Counted from the first letter of the stretch, positions 9,031-17,592 are shown. The stretch is 40,961 nt of DNA from an uncultured Bacilli bacterium (GCA_934168325.1 CAKPNG010000012.1:1-40961), one strand, 5' to 3'. Notes: generated by a model from the sequence alone, not told the origin. Numbers and translations are program-made.

Positions 9031-9058
9031 ATGATATACATTTCTCCTCAGGTGTTTA

Positions 9059-9087
9059 AATATAATAGGATTAAATATAATTGTAAA
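9059..9087 (-). promoter_or_regulatory. promoter of topA-trmFO-xerC
   Basis: TTTACA (9082-9087), a 17-base spacer and TATATT (9059-9064), giving a leader of about 25 bases that holds the GAGGAG site. Confidence 0.55.
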
Positions 9088-9111
9088 GTGAAAAATTTGA
9101 ACGAAATTGCC

Positions 9112-9145
9112 TAATTAAATATATATATCATATATATATTAATTA
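9112..9145. repeat. 34-bp all-A/T near-palindrome between dprA and topA
   Basis: TAATTAA at each end flanks alternating AT steps around a central TC. It lies 9 bases after the dprA stop. It could form a cruciform or act as a weak terminator, but it has no T-run. Confidence 0.4.
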
Positions 9146-9153
9146 AATAATTT

Positions 9154-9930
9154 TTAATTTAGTGGCATGTTTAATAATGATTTTAAATCATCCAACGTTT
9201 CAATCATATCTGCACCTTGTTTTATTAATAGATTACAATAGCTATCTTCATTAGCTCTAAATGGTAAACAACCAACAGATTTTCCATAATTAAGTGCATA
9301 ATTTATTGTTATACGAGTCCCACTATTATATTTAATAGCATCACCAATCGCTGCTAAAATCCTATTCCTCCATCGAAAATTATCTTGATGTGGGCCAACA
9401 TTAGGCGGATATTCACTTAATATTAATCCACCATTATTTACTATATCCTTATATATATGTTCATTCTCTTTTGGATAACAATACCCTATCCCGTTTCCTA
9501 ATACAGCAATCACTTTTTTATTACTTTTAATAGCTGCACTCATACCATAGGAATCTATTCCCCTAGCTAAGCCACTAACAATTACGATATTTTCAGGCAA
9601 TGTTTCAATCAAACTCATTACTTTGCTTTTGGAATATAAACATGCATTTCTACTCCCAACAACTGTTAAATGTTTGTAATTTTCTTCACTTAATAAAGAT
9701 AAATCTCCTTCATAATAAAGAACAAATGGAGGGCTTGATAAAGAATGTTTAAGTACTGTTGGATAATTTTCAGATACCAAAGTTACAAAATTGTATTTTA
9801 ATGATTCTTTACAACTCTTTAATTCTTCTTCAAAAGGTGGTTTTTCTTTATTTTTAATAAATTTATAAATATCTTCCCAACGACCTTCAAATTTAAATGA
9901 TAAATAAATTAATAATTCTTCTGCTTTCAT
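9154..9930 (-). CDS. dprA: DNA-processing protein DprA/Smf
   Basis: DprA binds single-stranded DNA and loads RecA during natural transformation. The Rossmann-like core is clear: TVVGSRNACLYSKSKV, SGLARGIDSYGMSAA, AVLGNGIGYCYPKEN, LSEYPPNVGPHQDNFRWRNRILAAIGDAI. At 258 residues it is a little short and ends soon after the core, lacking the C-terminal winged-helix domain of some homologues. GAGGT lies 7 bases before the ATG. It lies between topA and rnhB as in Bacillus, with sucCD absent. No other competence genes are visible. Confidence 0.9.
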   Translation of the reverse strand: MKAEELLIYLSFKFEGRWEDIYKFIKNKEKPPFEEELKSCKESLKYNFVTLVSENYPTVLKHSLSSPPFVLYYEGDLSLLSEENYKHLTVVGSRNACLYSKSKVMSLIETLPENIVIVSGLARGIDSYGMSAAIKSNKKVIAVLGNGIGYCYPKENEHIYKDIVNNGGLILSEYPPNVGPHQDNFRWRNRILAAIGDAIKYNSGTRITINYALNYGKSVGCLPFRANEDSYCNLLIKQGADMIETLDDLKSLLNMPLN

Positions 9931-9985
9931 GTTATACCTCTATATTGCAAGTAGTATAAAAGAAAGATCTATTGGGGGTATAAAT

Positions 9986-10597
9986 TTAAAATAATTTCAT
10001 TTTTTTAACGCTAACTGGACCATAGCTATATCTATGAAATCCTTTAATTGGCCCATATTTGTCTAAAGCTTCAAGATGCTTTTTAGTTCCGTATCCTTTA
10101 TTATGTTTAAAATCGTATTGAGGATATTTTTTATCCATAAGATTCATATAATGATCACGGCATACTTTTGCTAATATGCTAGCTGCTGCAATACATTCAC
10201 ATAATGCATCACCATGTGGCAAAGCCAAAACATTTGTATTTTCAAACTTTAAAGGCATACAATCTGTTATTATAAAATCAGGTTTAATTTTCATATTACT
10301 TAAAGCTATTAACATTGCTTTTCTACTTGCTTCATATATATTAATTTTGTCAATCGTAGCGCTATCGACATATCCGATTCCATAGGCAATAGCATTTCTA
10401 ATAATATCTAAAAAAGCCTTTTCACGTTGCTTTTCTGTAAGCTTTTTAGAATCATTTATTAATTCATTATGATAATCTTTTGGCAAAATTACAGCTGCTG
10501 CAACAACTGGTCCACATAAAGGACCTCTTCCTGCTTCATCAGTTCCTGCGATTAATTTTATTTCATTATTATAAAATTGTTCTTCGTAATTAAGCAT
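9986..10597 (-). CDS. rnhB: ribonuclease HII
   Basis: It cleaves RNA in RNA-DNA hybrids and at single ribonucleotides in DNA. The 203-residue protein has the type 2 motif AGTDEAGRGPLCGPVVAAAV (Asp20 and Glu21), the middle acidic residue in DFIITDCMPL, AAASILAKVCRD and the GYGTKKHLEAL substrate-recognition segment. Normal length. Its start lies one base from the rbgA stop, so the two are co-transcribed. Confidence 0.95.
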   Translation of the reverse strand: MLNYEEQFYNNEIKLIAGTDEAGRGPLCGPVVAAAVILPKDYHNELINDSKKLTEKQREKAFLDIIRNAIAYGIGYVDSATIDKINIYEASRKAMLIALSNMKIKPDFIITDCMPLKFENTNVLALPHGDALCECIAAASILAKVCRDHYMNLMDKKYPQYDFKHNKGYGTKKHLEALDKYGPIKGFHRYSYGPVSVKKMKLF

Positions 10598-10598
10598 A

Positions 10599-11453
10599 TT
10601 AAATTATATCAAGAGTATATTTACAAATAACTCCATTTTTAAATTCGTTAAGTAAAATAATTTGAGCTTTTTCTATATCAATCTCGTTATTTTTTAATAA
10701 AAACCCTCTATTCTCTGCTATTTTTTTAAATATTTCTTCATTTGAATCGATTTCAGTAAGCTTATATCTTTCCATTAATTCTTTAGAATAATTCTCTTTT
10801 AAGAAGTTTAAGCAATAATTAGCTAATTCCGATATAGGCAAAATTTGTTCTTTAATTGAACCAATAAGAGCAAGATTAATTCCTTTTATTTTATCTTCAA
10901 ATTGAGGCTGTAATACCCCAGGAGTGTCCATTAATAACAAGTTTTTAACTTTTACCCAGCGAATATTTTTAGTAAACCCTGGAGTATTAGCTGTTTGAGT
11001 TATATTTTTCTTAGCAATAAAGTTAATTAATGTCGATTTACCAACATTAGGAATACCGACTATCATGGCTTTTGTGGAAACATTTTTTAATCCCTTTTTT
11101 GCCCATTTATTTTCTTTTTCGTTGCAGAACTCAAACATTTTTTCTAATAATAAATTATAATCTTTTTGATTTTTTAAATTTATTGAGACGGCTTTATTAC
11201 CATTTTGATTTAATTTATTAAGCCATCTATTAGTTATATTTTCATCGCAAAGATCTTTTTTTGTTAAAACATATAGAACTGGCTTTCTTCTAATAACTTG
11301 TTCAATATAATAATTTTGGCTTGATAAAGGTACTCTACTATCTAAAATTTCAATGACAAAATCTACCATCTTTAATGATTCTTCAATCTTTATAATGGCT
11401 TTTTTCATATGCCCTGGAAACCAATGTATATTTGTATTTATATTGTCATTCAT
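10599..11453 (-). CDS. rbgA: ribosome biogenesis GTPase RbgA (YlqF)
   Basis: A circularly permuted GTPase needed for late 50S assembly. The motif order is G4 (TKKDL), then G1 (GIPNVGKST), then G3 (DTPGV), as expected for this family, after the N-terminal WFPGHMKKA signature. It has 284 residues with a C-terminal helical domain. AAAAGG lies 9 bases before the ATG. A TATAAT at 11472-11477, between the rplS terminator and this gene, may give it its own start, though its -35 is poor. Confidence 0.95.
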   Translation of the reverse strand: MNDNINTNIHWFPGHMKKAIIKIEESLKMVDFVIEILDSRVPLSSQNYYIEQVIRRKPVLYVLTKKDLCDENITNRWLNKLNQNGNKAVSINLKNQKDYNLLLEKMFEFCNEKENKWAKKGLKNVSTKAMIVGIPNVGKSTLINFIAKKNITQTANTPGFTKNIRWVKVKNLLLMDTPGVLQPQFEDKIKGINLALIGSIKEQILPISELANYCLNFLKENYSKELMERYKLTEIDSNEEIFKKIAENRGFLLKNNEIDIEKAQIILLNEFKNGVICKYTLDII

Positions 11454-11471
11454 AACTTAAAACCTTTTATT

Positions 11472-11477
11472 ATTATA
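11472..11477 (-). promoter_or_regulatory. possible -10 box for rbgA-rnhB-dprA
   Basis: TATAAT on the minus strand, 18 bases before the rbgA start and just after the rplS terminator. The -35 region is a T-run from that terminator, so the promoter is plausible but weak. Confidence 0.35.
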
Positions 11478-11493
11478 CATAAATTTTAATAAT

Positions 11494-11517
11494 AAAAAAA
11501 GGAGCATAGCTCCTTTT
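11494..11517 (-). terminator. intrinsic terminator after rplS
   Basis: AAAAGGAGC (11509-11517) pairs with GCTCCTTTT (11497-11505) across a 3-base loop and is followed by more U. It lies 26 bases after the rplS stop. Confidence 0.85.
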
Positions 11518-11543
11518 GTCACAATGTTTATATATATTTTTTA

Positions 11544-11894
11544 TTATTTAAGAATTTGTTTAATTCTTGCTGCTTTACCGCTTCTTTCACGTAAGTAGAA
11601 TATCTTATGTCTTCTAACTTTACCTCTTTTAAGAACTTCAATATTAGCAACGTTTGGTGAATGAATTGGGAATACTCTTTCAACTCCGATAGCACCAGAC
11701 ATCTTTCTAATAATAAATGTTTCAGCGATTCCACTTCCTCTACGTGCAATAACGACACCTTCAAAAGCTTGAATTCTGCTCTTTCCGTTTTCTGTAATTC
11801 TTACAGAAACTTTAACAGTGTCACCACTTGAAAAAGCTGGAACATCCTTCTTTAATTGGGTAGCAGTAACTTCTTTGACTAAATTGTTATTCAT
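11544..11894 (-). CDS. rplS: 50S ribosomal protein L19
   Basis: L19 lies at the 30S/50S interface. The 116-residue protein shows the full family pattern: FSSGDTVKVSVRI, QAFEGVVIARRGSGIAETF, GVERVFPIHSPNV and KVRRHKIFYLRERSGKAARIK. Normal length. A GGGGG-type Shine-Dalgarno site lies 9 bases before the ATG. It has its own promoter and leader upstream and a terminator downstream, next to rbgA as in Bacillus. Confidence 0.97.
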   Translation of the reverse strand: MNNNLVKEVTATQLKKDVPAFSSGDTVKVSVRITENGKSRIQAFEGVVIARRGSGIAETFIIRKMSGAIGVERVFPIHSPNVANIEVLKRGKVRRHKIFYLRERSGKAARIKQILK

Positions 11895-11985
11895 CTTGTA
11901 AGTTCCCCCTTTCTCTAATCGTTCTCTTAACGTTCTTGTAAATGTGACTTTTATATTGGACCGTTCGTAGCATTGAAATGCTTAA
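11895..11985 (-). promoter_or_regulatory. rplS 5' leader (candidate L19 leader)
   Basis: About 90 bases lie between the promoter and ATG. The first part forms GCATT/AATGC (about 11970-11981). A repeated GAACG element (AGAACGTTAAGAGAACG) precedes the Shine-Dalgarno site. Firmicutes rplS genes often carry an autoregulatory leader; I did not match its consensus, so this is a candidate. Confidence 0.4.
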
Positions 11986-11987
11986 AT

Positions 11988-12017
11988 ATTTTATCGACTT
12001 TATACCATGAATGTCAA
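11988..12017 (-). promoter_or_regulatory. promoter of rplS
   Basis: A perfect TTGACA (12012-12017), 18-base spacer and TAAAAT (11988-11993), placed in the 130-base gap after the ABC exporter gene. No terminator is seen for the exporter operon in this gap. Confidence 0.75.
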
Positions 12018-12026
12018 TAGGAATTA

Positions 12027-13940
12027 TTACTCTAATTCGAATGCGCCTGTATAAAGTTGATAATAAACACCTTTTTCTTTAATTAAATCATCGTGTGTTC
12101 CACGTTCAATGATTTTTCCATGATCTAAAACCATAATAACATCACTATTTTGAATTGTAGATAATCTATGAGCAATAACAAATACAGTTCTACCTTTCAT
12201 TAAATTATCCATAGCTTTAGTTACAATCGCTTCAGTACGTGTATCAATTGAAGATGTAGCTTCATCTAAAATTAAGACAGGAGCATTATTAACAGCGGCT
12301 CTAGCTATTGATAATAATTGTCTTTGTCCTTGAGATAAATTAGCACCATTATTTTTAAGTAAAGTATTATACCCATGAGGAAGTCTAGATATAAAGCTAT
12401 CAGCATTAGCTAATTTTGCAGCTTTTATACATTCTTCATCTGTTGCATTAAGTTTGCCATAACGGATATTATCCATAATTGTACCAGTAAATAAACTAGT
12501 ATCTTGTAAAACCATTCCTAAACTTCTTCTAAGGTCTTTTTTACAGATTTTATTAATATTTATTCCATCATATCTAATTTTTCCATCAGCGATATCATAA
12601 AATCTATTAATTAAATTTGTAATAGTAGTTTTTCCAGCGCCAGTTGCTCCAACAAAAGCAATCTTTTGTCCTGGTTTAGCGTATAAACTTACATCATGAA
12701 GAACTATTTTATCTGGAACATAGCCAAAATCAACATTAAACATTCTAATATCACCTTGTAATAAAGTGTAAGTGACGTCTCCTTCACTTACATGAGGATG
12801 TTTCCAAGCCCATAAAGTAGCTTCTTTTTCATTACTAACTTCAACTATATTGCCTTGTTCATCATATTTTCCTCTAACTAAGGTAACGTACCCATTATCA
12901 ACTTCTTGTTTTTCATCTAATAAAGAAACAACTCTATTACATCCACCAACAGCAAGAGCAATTGTATTAATTTGGTTAGCTAATTGAGCAGCATTATTAG
13001 TAAATTGTTTAACTAAAGGAACAAAACTTACGACAATACCAATACTAAATGTAGTTCCATAACTATATATAGTTAAATTAGGAACGTCAAACATAAATAA
13101 CAAAACTCCAACTACTGCAGTCACTACATAATTTAAGTTTCCAATATTTCCAAGAACAGGCATTAATATATTTGCATATTTATTAGCATTAGTAGAAACT
13201 TCGCAAAATTCCATATTTATTTTATCAAAATCAGCCTTGCTTTCTTCTTCATGACAGAATGATTTAACAACTTTAAGACCATTCATCATTTCTTCGATAT
13301 AGCCTTCTTGTTTACCAATTAATTTTTGTTGGCTTATAAAGTTTTTAGAACTATTTGATCCTATATGTTTTGTTGCAAAAACCATTACGATACCAGCAAT
13401 AAAAACTATAATAGAAATCCAAACACTAAAAGAAAGCATTGTACAAACAACAGCAATAAAAGTAAAACCACAAATGCAAATTTCTGCTAATGAATTAATG
13501 ATTAATTGTCTAACAGTATCAACATCATTAATATATATAGACATAATGTCGCCTTTATCATGTTGATCAAAATATCTGATAGGTAAATCTTCCATATGGT
13601 TAAATAATTTCTTTCTTAATGTATCCATATATTTTTGACCACTAATTGCCATTAATTGGCTATAAGTAAGACCAGCACAAATACTTACGACATAAACAGA
13701 GGCTAATACAATTAAATAAATTGTAATTTCGTGCCATGCTTCTTGTGTAGTTAAAGTAGTTCCATTAGTTGCCCATGAAGCTAAAATATTTATAATTTTT
13801 TGTAATACAATTGGAGCGACAATATTTCCTAAAGCAGTAAATACAATGCAAATCATTGCAAAAATAAAGTATTTTTTATAACTTTTAATATAATCAAGAA
13901 TAATTCTTATAATAGCTGGCTTCTTTTTATCTTTTTTCAT
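12027..13940 (-). CDS. ABC exporter half-transporter (catalytically competent partner)
   Basis: A type IV ABC exporter subunit, six N-terminal membrane helices plus ATPase, of the heterodimeric multidrug/lipid family (BmrCD/LmrCD-like). The nucleotide domain has Walker A GATGAGKT, Walker B ILDEAT with the catalytic Glu, and the H-loop His in IAHRLSTI. Its signature is LSQGQ rather than LSGGQ. Together with the altered Walker B and H-loop of the partner gene, this gives one normal and one degenerate ATP site. A longer ORF starts at a TTG (13946), but ATG 13940, 10 bases after GGGGG, is preferred, giving 637 residues. It lies 14 bases after the partner gene. Substrate unknown. Confidence 0.9.
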   Translation of the reverse strand: MKKDKKKPAIIRIILDYIKSYKKYFIFAMICIVFTALGNIVAPIVLQKIINILASWATNGTTLTTQEAWHEITIYLIVLASVYVVSICAGLTYSQLMAISGQKYMDTLRKKLFNHMEDLPIRYFDQHDKGDIMSIYINDVDTVRQLIINSLAEICICGFTFIAVVCTMLSFSVWISIIVFIAGIVMVFATKHIGSNSSKNFISQQKLIGKQEGYIEEMMNGLKVVKSFCHEEESKADFDKINMEFCEVSTNANKYANILMPVLGNIGNLNYVVTAVVGVLLFMFDVPNLTIYSYGTTFSIGIVVSFVPLVKQFTNNAAQLANQINTIALAVGGCNRVVSLLDEKQEVDNGYVTLVRGKYDEQGNIVEVSNEKEATLWAWKHPHVSEGDVTYTLLQGDIRMFNVDFGYVPDKIVLHDVSLYAKPGQKIAFVGATGAGKTTITNLINRFYDIADGKIRYDGININKICKKDLRRSLGMVLQDTSLFTGTIMDNIRYGKLNATDEECIKAAKLANADSFISRLPHGYNTLLKNNGANLSQGQRQLLSIARAAVNNAPVLILDEATSSIDTRTEAIVTKAMDNLMKGRTVFVIAHRLSTIQNSDVIMVLDHGKIIERGTHDDLIKEKGVYYQLYTGAFELE

Positions 13941-13954
13941 ATCCAATCATCCCC

Positions 13955-15751
13955 CTATTTATTATTTTGAAGGTTATAAATTTCTTTATAAATCTCATTA
14001 CTTTCAAGTAATTCATCACGATTACCAATGCCGTTTATTTTTCCATCATCCATAACAACAATAAAATCGCAATTTTCAACACTACTAATTCTTTGAGCAA
14101 TAATAATTTTAGTAGTGTTAGGTAAAGTCTTTTTTAATCCTTCCCTTATAAAGGCATCAGTTTTAGTATCAACAGCACTTGTTGAATCATCCATAATTAA
14201 TATTTTTGGCTTTTTTAAAATAGCTCTAGCAATACATAGCCTTTGTTTTTGACCACCAGAGACATTTGTACCACCTTGATAAATTAACGTATTATATTTA
14301 TCAGGAAAACTTTCAATAAAACTATCAGCTTGAGCGATTTTACATGCTTCAACTATTTCTTCATCTGTTGCATTATTATTACCCCATCTAAGGTTTTCAT
14401 TAATTGTTCCACTAAATAAAATATTATTTTGTAAAACCATTGAAACATTTTCTCTTAAAGTTTTAATATCATAATCTTTAACATTAATTCCACCAACATC
14501 AACTTCACCTTCAGTTGCGTCATAAAATCTAGAAATTAAATTAACAAGTGTCGATTTTGAAGATCCTGTACCTCCAATAACACCAATTGTTTGACCATTT
14601 TTAATTGATAAATTTACGTCACTTAAAGCATATTTTTCTGCATCTTTTTTATACTTAAAACTCACGTTTTTAAACAAAATGTCTCCAGAACTCACTTCTT
14701 TTATTGGATTTTCACAATTTTTAATTGTAGGTTCTTCTATTAAAACTTCGTATACTCTACCCATAGAAGCAACACTCATTGAGAACATAACAAATACCAT
14801 TTGAAGCATCATTAAGCTAGATAATATTTGAGCTCCATAAGTAATCAAACTTGAAATTTGCCCAACTTTTATATGTCCAAATTTACCATATAAAATAGCA
14901 ATTGATCCTACCGTTAAAACTAAAATCATTGAGATATACATTGAAGTCATCATAGTAGGATTACTTAATGCAATTATTCTTTCAGCTTTAACAAAACCTT
15001 TTGCAACATCTTCACTAGTTTTATTAAATTTTTGTTTTTCATAATCTTCTCTAACGTAAGTTTTTACAACTCTAATACCACGTACATTTTCTTCTACTGA
15101 TTCATTTAAATCATCGTATTTAACAAAGACTTTATTAAATATAGGCATTACTTTTAAAACAATTGTAAGTAAGATTGCTGCTAAAAATGGGATTGTAATT
15201 GCATATATCCAAGACATTCCAGGAGATTGAATTATCGCCATTGTGATACTAAATATGAGCATTAAAGGAGCTCTTAATCCAATCCTAGTACACATCATAA
15301 AAGCCATTTGAATATAAAAAGCATCGATAGTTTGTCTTGTAACTAAACTTGAAGCACTAAATTTATCAATATTATCAAAAGAAAAATTAGAAATGTTATA
15401 GAATAAATCTTTTCTTAAATTACATTCAAATCCAACTGAAGCTTTAGCTGATAGTCTTCCTGCATTTATACCACATATAAAACTAAGTGTAGCTAAAACT
15501 AATAATATAGCTCCATAAATTAAAACTAAATATAAGTACTCATTTTTATTAACAGTACTAGCTTTTTCCATCATATCTTGCATATTATCTAATAATTTAG
15601 ACATCGTGAAAGGGATAATACATTCAAATAAAGTCTCTAAACCTATTAAGATAATGCTTAAAATGGTTTCTTTTTTATATTCTCTAACACTTTTTAATAA
15701 TGTTTTTATTACATGCTTGAAACTATAATTTCCTAAACTATCTTTAATCAT
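13955..15751 (-). CDS. ABC exporter half-transporter with degenerate ATP site
   Basis: Partner of the next gene in a heterodimeric exporter. Six membrane helices are followed by an ATPase with Walker A GGTGSSKS, canonical VSGGQ signature, Walker B ILIMDDS (Asp where Glu is catalytic) and an H-loop Gln (IAQRISSV) where His is expected. Such loss in one half is normal in heterodimeric exporters. A TTG at 15772 would extend the ORF, but the ATG at 15751 has GGAGG 6 bases upstream and is chosen, giving 598 residues. It overlaps the MarR stop by 8 bases, so it is translationally coupled to its likely regulator. Confidence 0.9.
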   Translation of the reverse strand: MIKDSLGNYSFKHVIKTLLKSVREYKKETILSIILIGLETLFECIIPFTMSKLLDNMQDMMEKASTVNKNEYLYLVLIYGAILLVLATLSFICGINAGRLSAKASVGFECNLRKDLFYNISNFSFDNIDKFSASSLVTRQTIDAFYIQMAFMMCTRIGLRAPLMLIFSITMAIIQSPGMSWIYAITIPFLAAILLTIVLKVMPIFNKVFVKYDDLNESVEENVRGIRVVKTYVREDYEKQKFNKTSEDVAKGFVKAERIIALSNPTMMTSMYISMILVLTVGSIAILYGKFGHIKVGQISSLITYGAQILSSLMMLQMVFVMFSMSVASMGRVYEVLIEEPTIKNCENPIKEVSSGDILFKNVSFKYKKDAEKYALSDVNLSIKNGQTIGVIGGTGSSKSTLVNLISRFYDATEGEVDVGGINVKDYDIKTLRENVSMVLQNNILFSGTINENLRWGNNNATDEEIVEACKIAQADSFIESFPDKYNTLIYQGGTNVSGGQKQRLCIARAILKKPKILIMDDSTSAVDTKTDAFIREGLKKTLPNTTKIIIAQRISSVENCDFIVVMDDGKINGIGNRDELLESNEIYKEIYNLQNNK

Positions 15752-16175
15752 ATATTTCCTCCATATTCTCAATCATTTTTGAAATAATTTTCTTAAATGC
15801 ATTTAAATCTTCTTTATCAATACCATCTATTAGTTTATTTAATAAACAAATGTAATTCTTTTTTGCAATATCATACACCGTTTTCCCTTTATCAGTACAT
15901 TTAACATATTTAATTCTTGAATCTTTATCACAAGTAATTCGTTCGATTAATCCGTTATTTTCCATTGTTTTTAATAACTCAGAAACACTAGATTTTTGAT
16001 TATTGTAGCAATTCTCTAATAACTTTTGAGTTACTTGAACTCCTTTTCTTTCATTCTTACAAATAATATACAAAAAACGACATTGAGCATCGCTTAGTCC
16101 AATTCTTTTTGCTTTATCATTTAAATACCTTTTAAAATAATTTGATAAAATAAATATAGCATCAATTTCATTCAT
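15744..16175 (-). CDS. MarR-family transcriptional regulator
   Basis: A 143-residue winged-helix repressor. Segments fit MarR: LSDAQCRFLYIIC (helix 2), VTQKLLENCYNNQKSSVSELLKTMENNGLIERI (recognition helix) and the wing CDKDSRIKYVKCTDKGK. The ATG at 16175 has GGTGA 5 bases upstream; a GTG at 16187 would add four residues. A 26-bp perfect palindrome lies 12 bases upstream of the start, overlapping the expected transcription start, so it probably represses itself and the two exporter genes that follow. The ligand is not predictable. Confidence 0.88.
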   Translation of the reverse strand: MNEIDAIFILSNYFKRYLNDKAKRIGLSDAQCRFLYIICKNERKGVQVTQKLLENCYNNQKSSVSELLKTMENNGLIERITCDKDSRIKYVKCTDKGKTVYDIAKKNYICLLNKLIDGIDKEDLNAFKKIISKMIENMEEIYD

Positions 16176-16187
16176 AAAATTCACCAA

Positions 16188-16213
16188 AATACAGTTCGTA
16201 TACGAACTGTATT
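16188..16213. promoter_or_regulatory. 26-bp perfect palindromic operator for the MarR regulator
   Basis: The dyad has core half-sites ACAGTTCGTA / TACGAACTGT (16191-16210) and extends without mismatch to 16188-16213. It directly follows the -10 box (16214-16219), so a bound dimer would cover the transcription start. Size and position fit a MarR operator. Confidence 0.85.
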
Positions 16214-16242
16214 ATGATAGCAAAACTAAAAAAAGTTGTAAA
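16214..16242 (-). promoter_or_regulatory. promoter of marR-ABC operon
   Basis: TTTACA (16237-16242), 17-base spacer and TATCAT (16214-16219). The -35 lies inside the stem of the upstream carD terminator, so the two elements share DNA. Confidence 0.6.
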
Positions 16243-16255
16243 GCATATTTACAAC
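16226..16255 (-). terminator. intrinsic terminator after carD
   Basis: GTTGTAAA (16248-16255) pairs with TTTACAAC (16235-16242) across a 5-base loop and is followed by seven U. It lies 31 bases after the carD stop. The opposite strand also has a T-run, so it may work both ways. Confidence 0.75.
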
Positions 16256-16286
16256 ATTTTTAATAAGAATTTTTAGCAATAATTAA

Positions 16287-16763
16287 TTAATAAACAATAG
16301 TATCTATAAGCTTCTTTTCAATACTATTTTTATCTTCGCTAGTTACGAAAGAAATTTCATTAATTAATAAGCTTGTTGCTGATTTTAAAGTTCTATTTTC
16401 AACGACTGAAAGAGTTTGTTTTCTTTCACTTTTTTCTTTTTTATGTCTTTCTAATGCAATATAAAGATATGCAATATCCTCAATTTTTCCACTATATAAT
16501 AATGAAGTTATTAATTCTCTTTGCTTTTTACTACCATCAATATGACTTGGAGGTAATGTTCTCATATATTCATAAAGATTTTCAATTTCATCTTTTTTAA
16601 TAGGTTCTCGAAAGAATTCATCCATTTTAGGATAAGGGCAATAAATAACAAGATTAGAATCGTTTAAAATCAATACTTTAGCAAATTCTTGATTATTCAT
16701 ACTAATCTTGTCGATAACTTTGCATAAGCCATGCACTTTATGAACCAAAACTACTTCTTCCAT
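16287..16763 (-). CDS. CarD/CdnL-family RNA polymerase-binding regulator
   Basis: A 158-residue protein with the CarD_TRCF RNAP-interaction domain at its start (VVLVHKVHGLCKVIDKI...FAKVLIL...YCPYPKMDEFFREPI), followed by a helical DNA-contacting domain (RTLPPSHIDGSKKQRELI, ALERHKKEKSERKQTLSVVE). CarD proteins stabilise open complexes, often at rRNA promoters. There is no Shine-Dalgarno site; a TATGAT ends 9 bases before the ATG, which suggests a nearly leaderless mRNA. A terminator follows. The family is clear; which promoters it serves is unknown. Confidence 0.85.
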   Translation of the reverse strand: MEEVVLVHKVHGLCKVIDKISMNNQEFAKVLILNDSNLVIYCPYPKMDEFFREPIKKDEIENLYEYMRTLPPSHIDGSKKQRELITSLLYSGKIEDIAYLYIALERHKKEKSERKQTLSVVENRTLKSATSLLINEISFVTSEDKNSIEKKLIDTIVY

Positions 16764-16772
16764 TATAATAAT

Positions 16773-16778
16773 ATCATA
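16773..16778 (-). promoter_or_regulatory. -10 box close to the carD start
   Basis: TATGAT on the minus strand, 9 bases before ATG; a TTAAAA hexamer sits 17 bases upstream. No Shine-Dalgarno sequence lies between it and the start. Confidence 0.4.
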
Positions 16779-16821
16779 CTAAATTTTGTCATAATTTTAA
16801 AGTTCAAAATTACTTTTATAT

Positions 16822-16851
16822 AAAAAAATAACGATTTACTCGTTATTTTTT
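16822..16851 (-). terminator. terminator after lemA, probably bidirectional
   Basis: AATAACGA/TCGTTATT (16827-16834 with 16840-16847) with a 5-base loop and T-runs on both strands. A second perfect 10-bp hairpin lies at 16858-16880, nearer the lemA stop, without a T-run. Confidence 0.7.
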
Positions 16852-16912
16852 AATAGTAGTATTAAATATTATTTAATACTGATAAAATCAATGAATATTT
16901 AATTTTTAGTAA

Positions 16913-17581
16913 TTAGAAAAAAGTTCCTCTAGCTTGATCTTTAATTTCTTTACTGGCTGTGAAAGGAATTCTAGTTGTATATCCAAGTTTACTAGCAACA
17001 ATCATCTTTGTTGGCCATTCTTGAATTGCACTATTCCATTGTAAAACTGTATCGTTATAAAGTTCTCTAGCAGCTGTAATTTCTTTTTGTAAATAACTAT
17101 TTTGTCTTAAGCAATCTTCGATTTCATTATGTGCTTGCATTGTAGGATATTTTTCTAAAGCAACATTAATTTGGCCGAATAATTTATCAACATTTTGACT
17201 TGTTTCGTTTCTTGAAGTATCAGCATTAGGATTAATTCCACCTCTATATGCAGAAACTGTTTTTAAAACATCTTTATCTAAATCGATAGCTTTATCTAAA
17301 AGTTTTGCAGCATTTTGGAGAATAACAACTCTTTGCTCTAAATAATTATCAATTTGGGAAGCATTATGTTGAATCTTTTGTTGTAATTGTCTTAAGTATG
17401 TTCTAGCTTTAATTTTCATAAATAAGAAAACTAAACCAGGTATAATACCAAGAACCCATAAAGCTACTTCAAATACAACTGAACCAGCACCTGTCTTAAC
17501 AGGAATTTGTTTTTGTATTACGTTTACATCTCTTCCTTCTTCAGCGATAGGACCATTTAATTCATCTAATTCATTAGCCAT
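16913..17581 (-). CDS. LemA family membrane protein
   Basis: A 222-residue protein with a single membrane helix at about 33-57 (FEVALWVLGIIPGLVFLFM), then a long helical domain. The closing region follows the LemA pattern: KYPTMQAHNEIEDCL, ITAARELYNDTVLQWNSAIQEWPTKMIVASKLGY and an aromatic C-terminus. Members are membrane-anchored helical-bundle proteins of uncertain role, often next to other membrane proteins. An AGGAGG site 7 bases upstream fixes the start. It lies 11 bases after the DUF3137-like gene, in one transcript. Confidence 0.85.
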   Translation of the reverse strand: MANELDELNGPIAEEGRDVNVIQKQIPVKTGAGSVVFEVALWVLGIIPGLVFLFMKIKARTYLRQLQQKIQHNASQIDNYLEQRVVILQNAAKLLDKAIDLDKDVLKTVSAYRGGINPNADTSRNETSQNVDKLFGQINVALEKYPTMQAHNEIEDCLRQNSYLQKEITAARELYNDTVLQWNSAIQEWPTKMIVASKLGYTTRIPFTASKEIKDQARGTFF

Positions 17582-17592
17582 AAGTTTACCTC

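Noticed and set aside
9112..9145. Intrinsic terminator of dprA
   Set aside because: The palindrome is all A/T with no G/C clamp or U-run, so it was listed only as a repeat.
15752..15772. TTG start for the degenerate ABC subunit
   Set aside because: The ATG at 15751 has a GGAGG site at the proper spacing; the TTG has none and would lengthen the overlap with marR.
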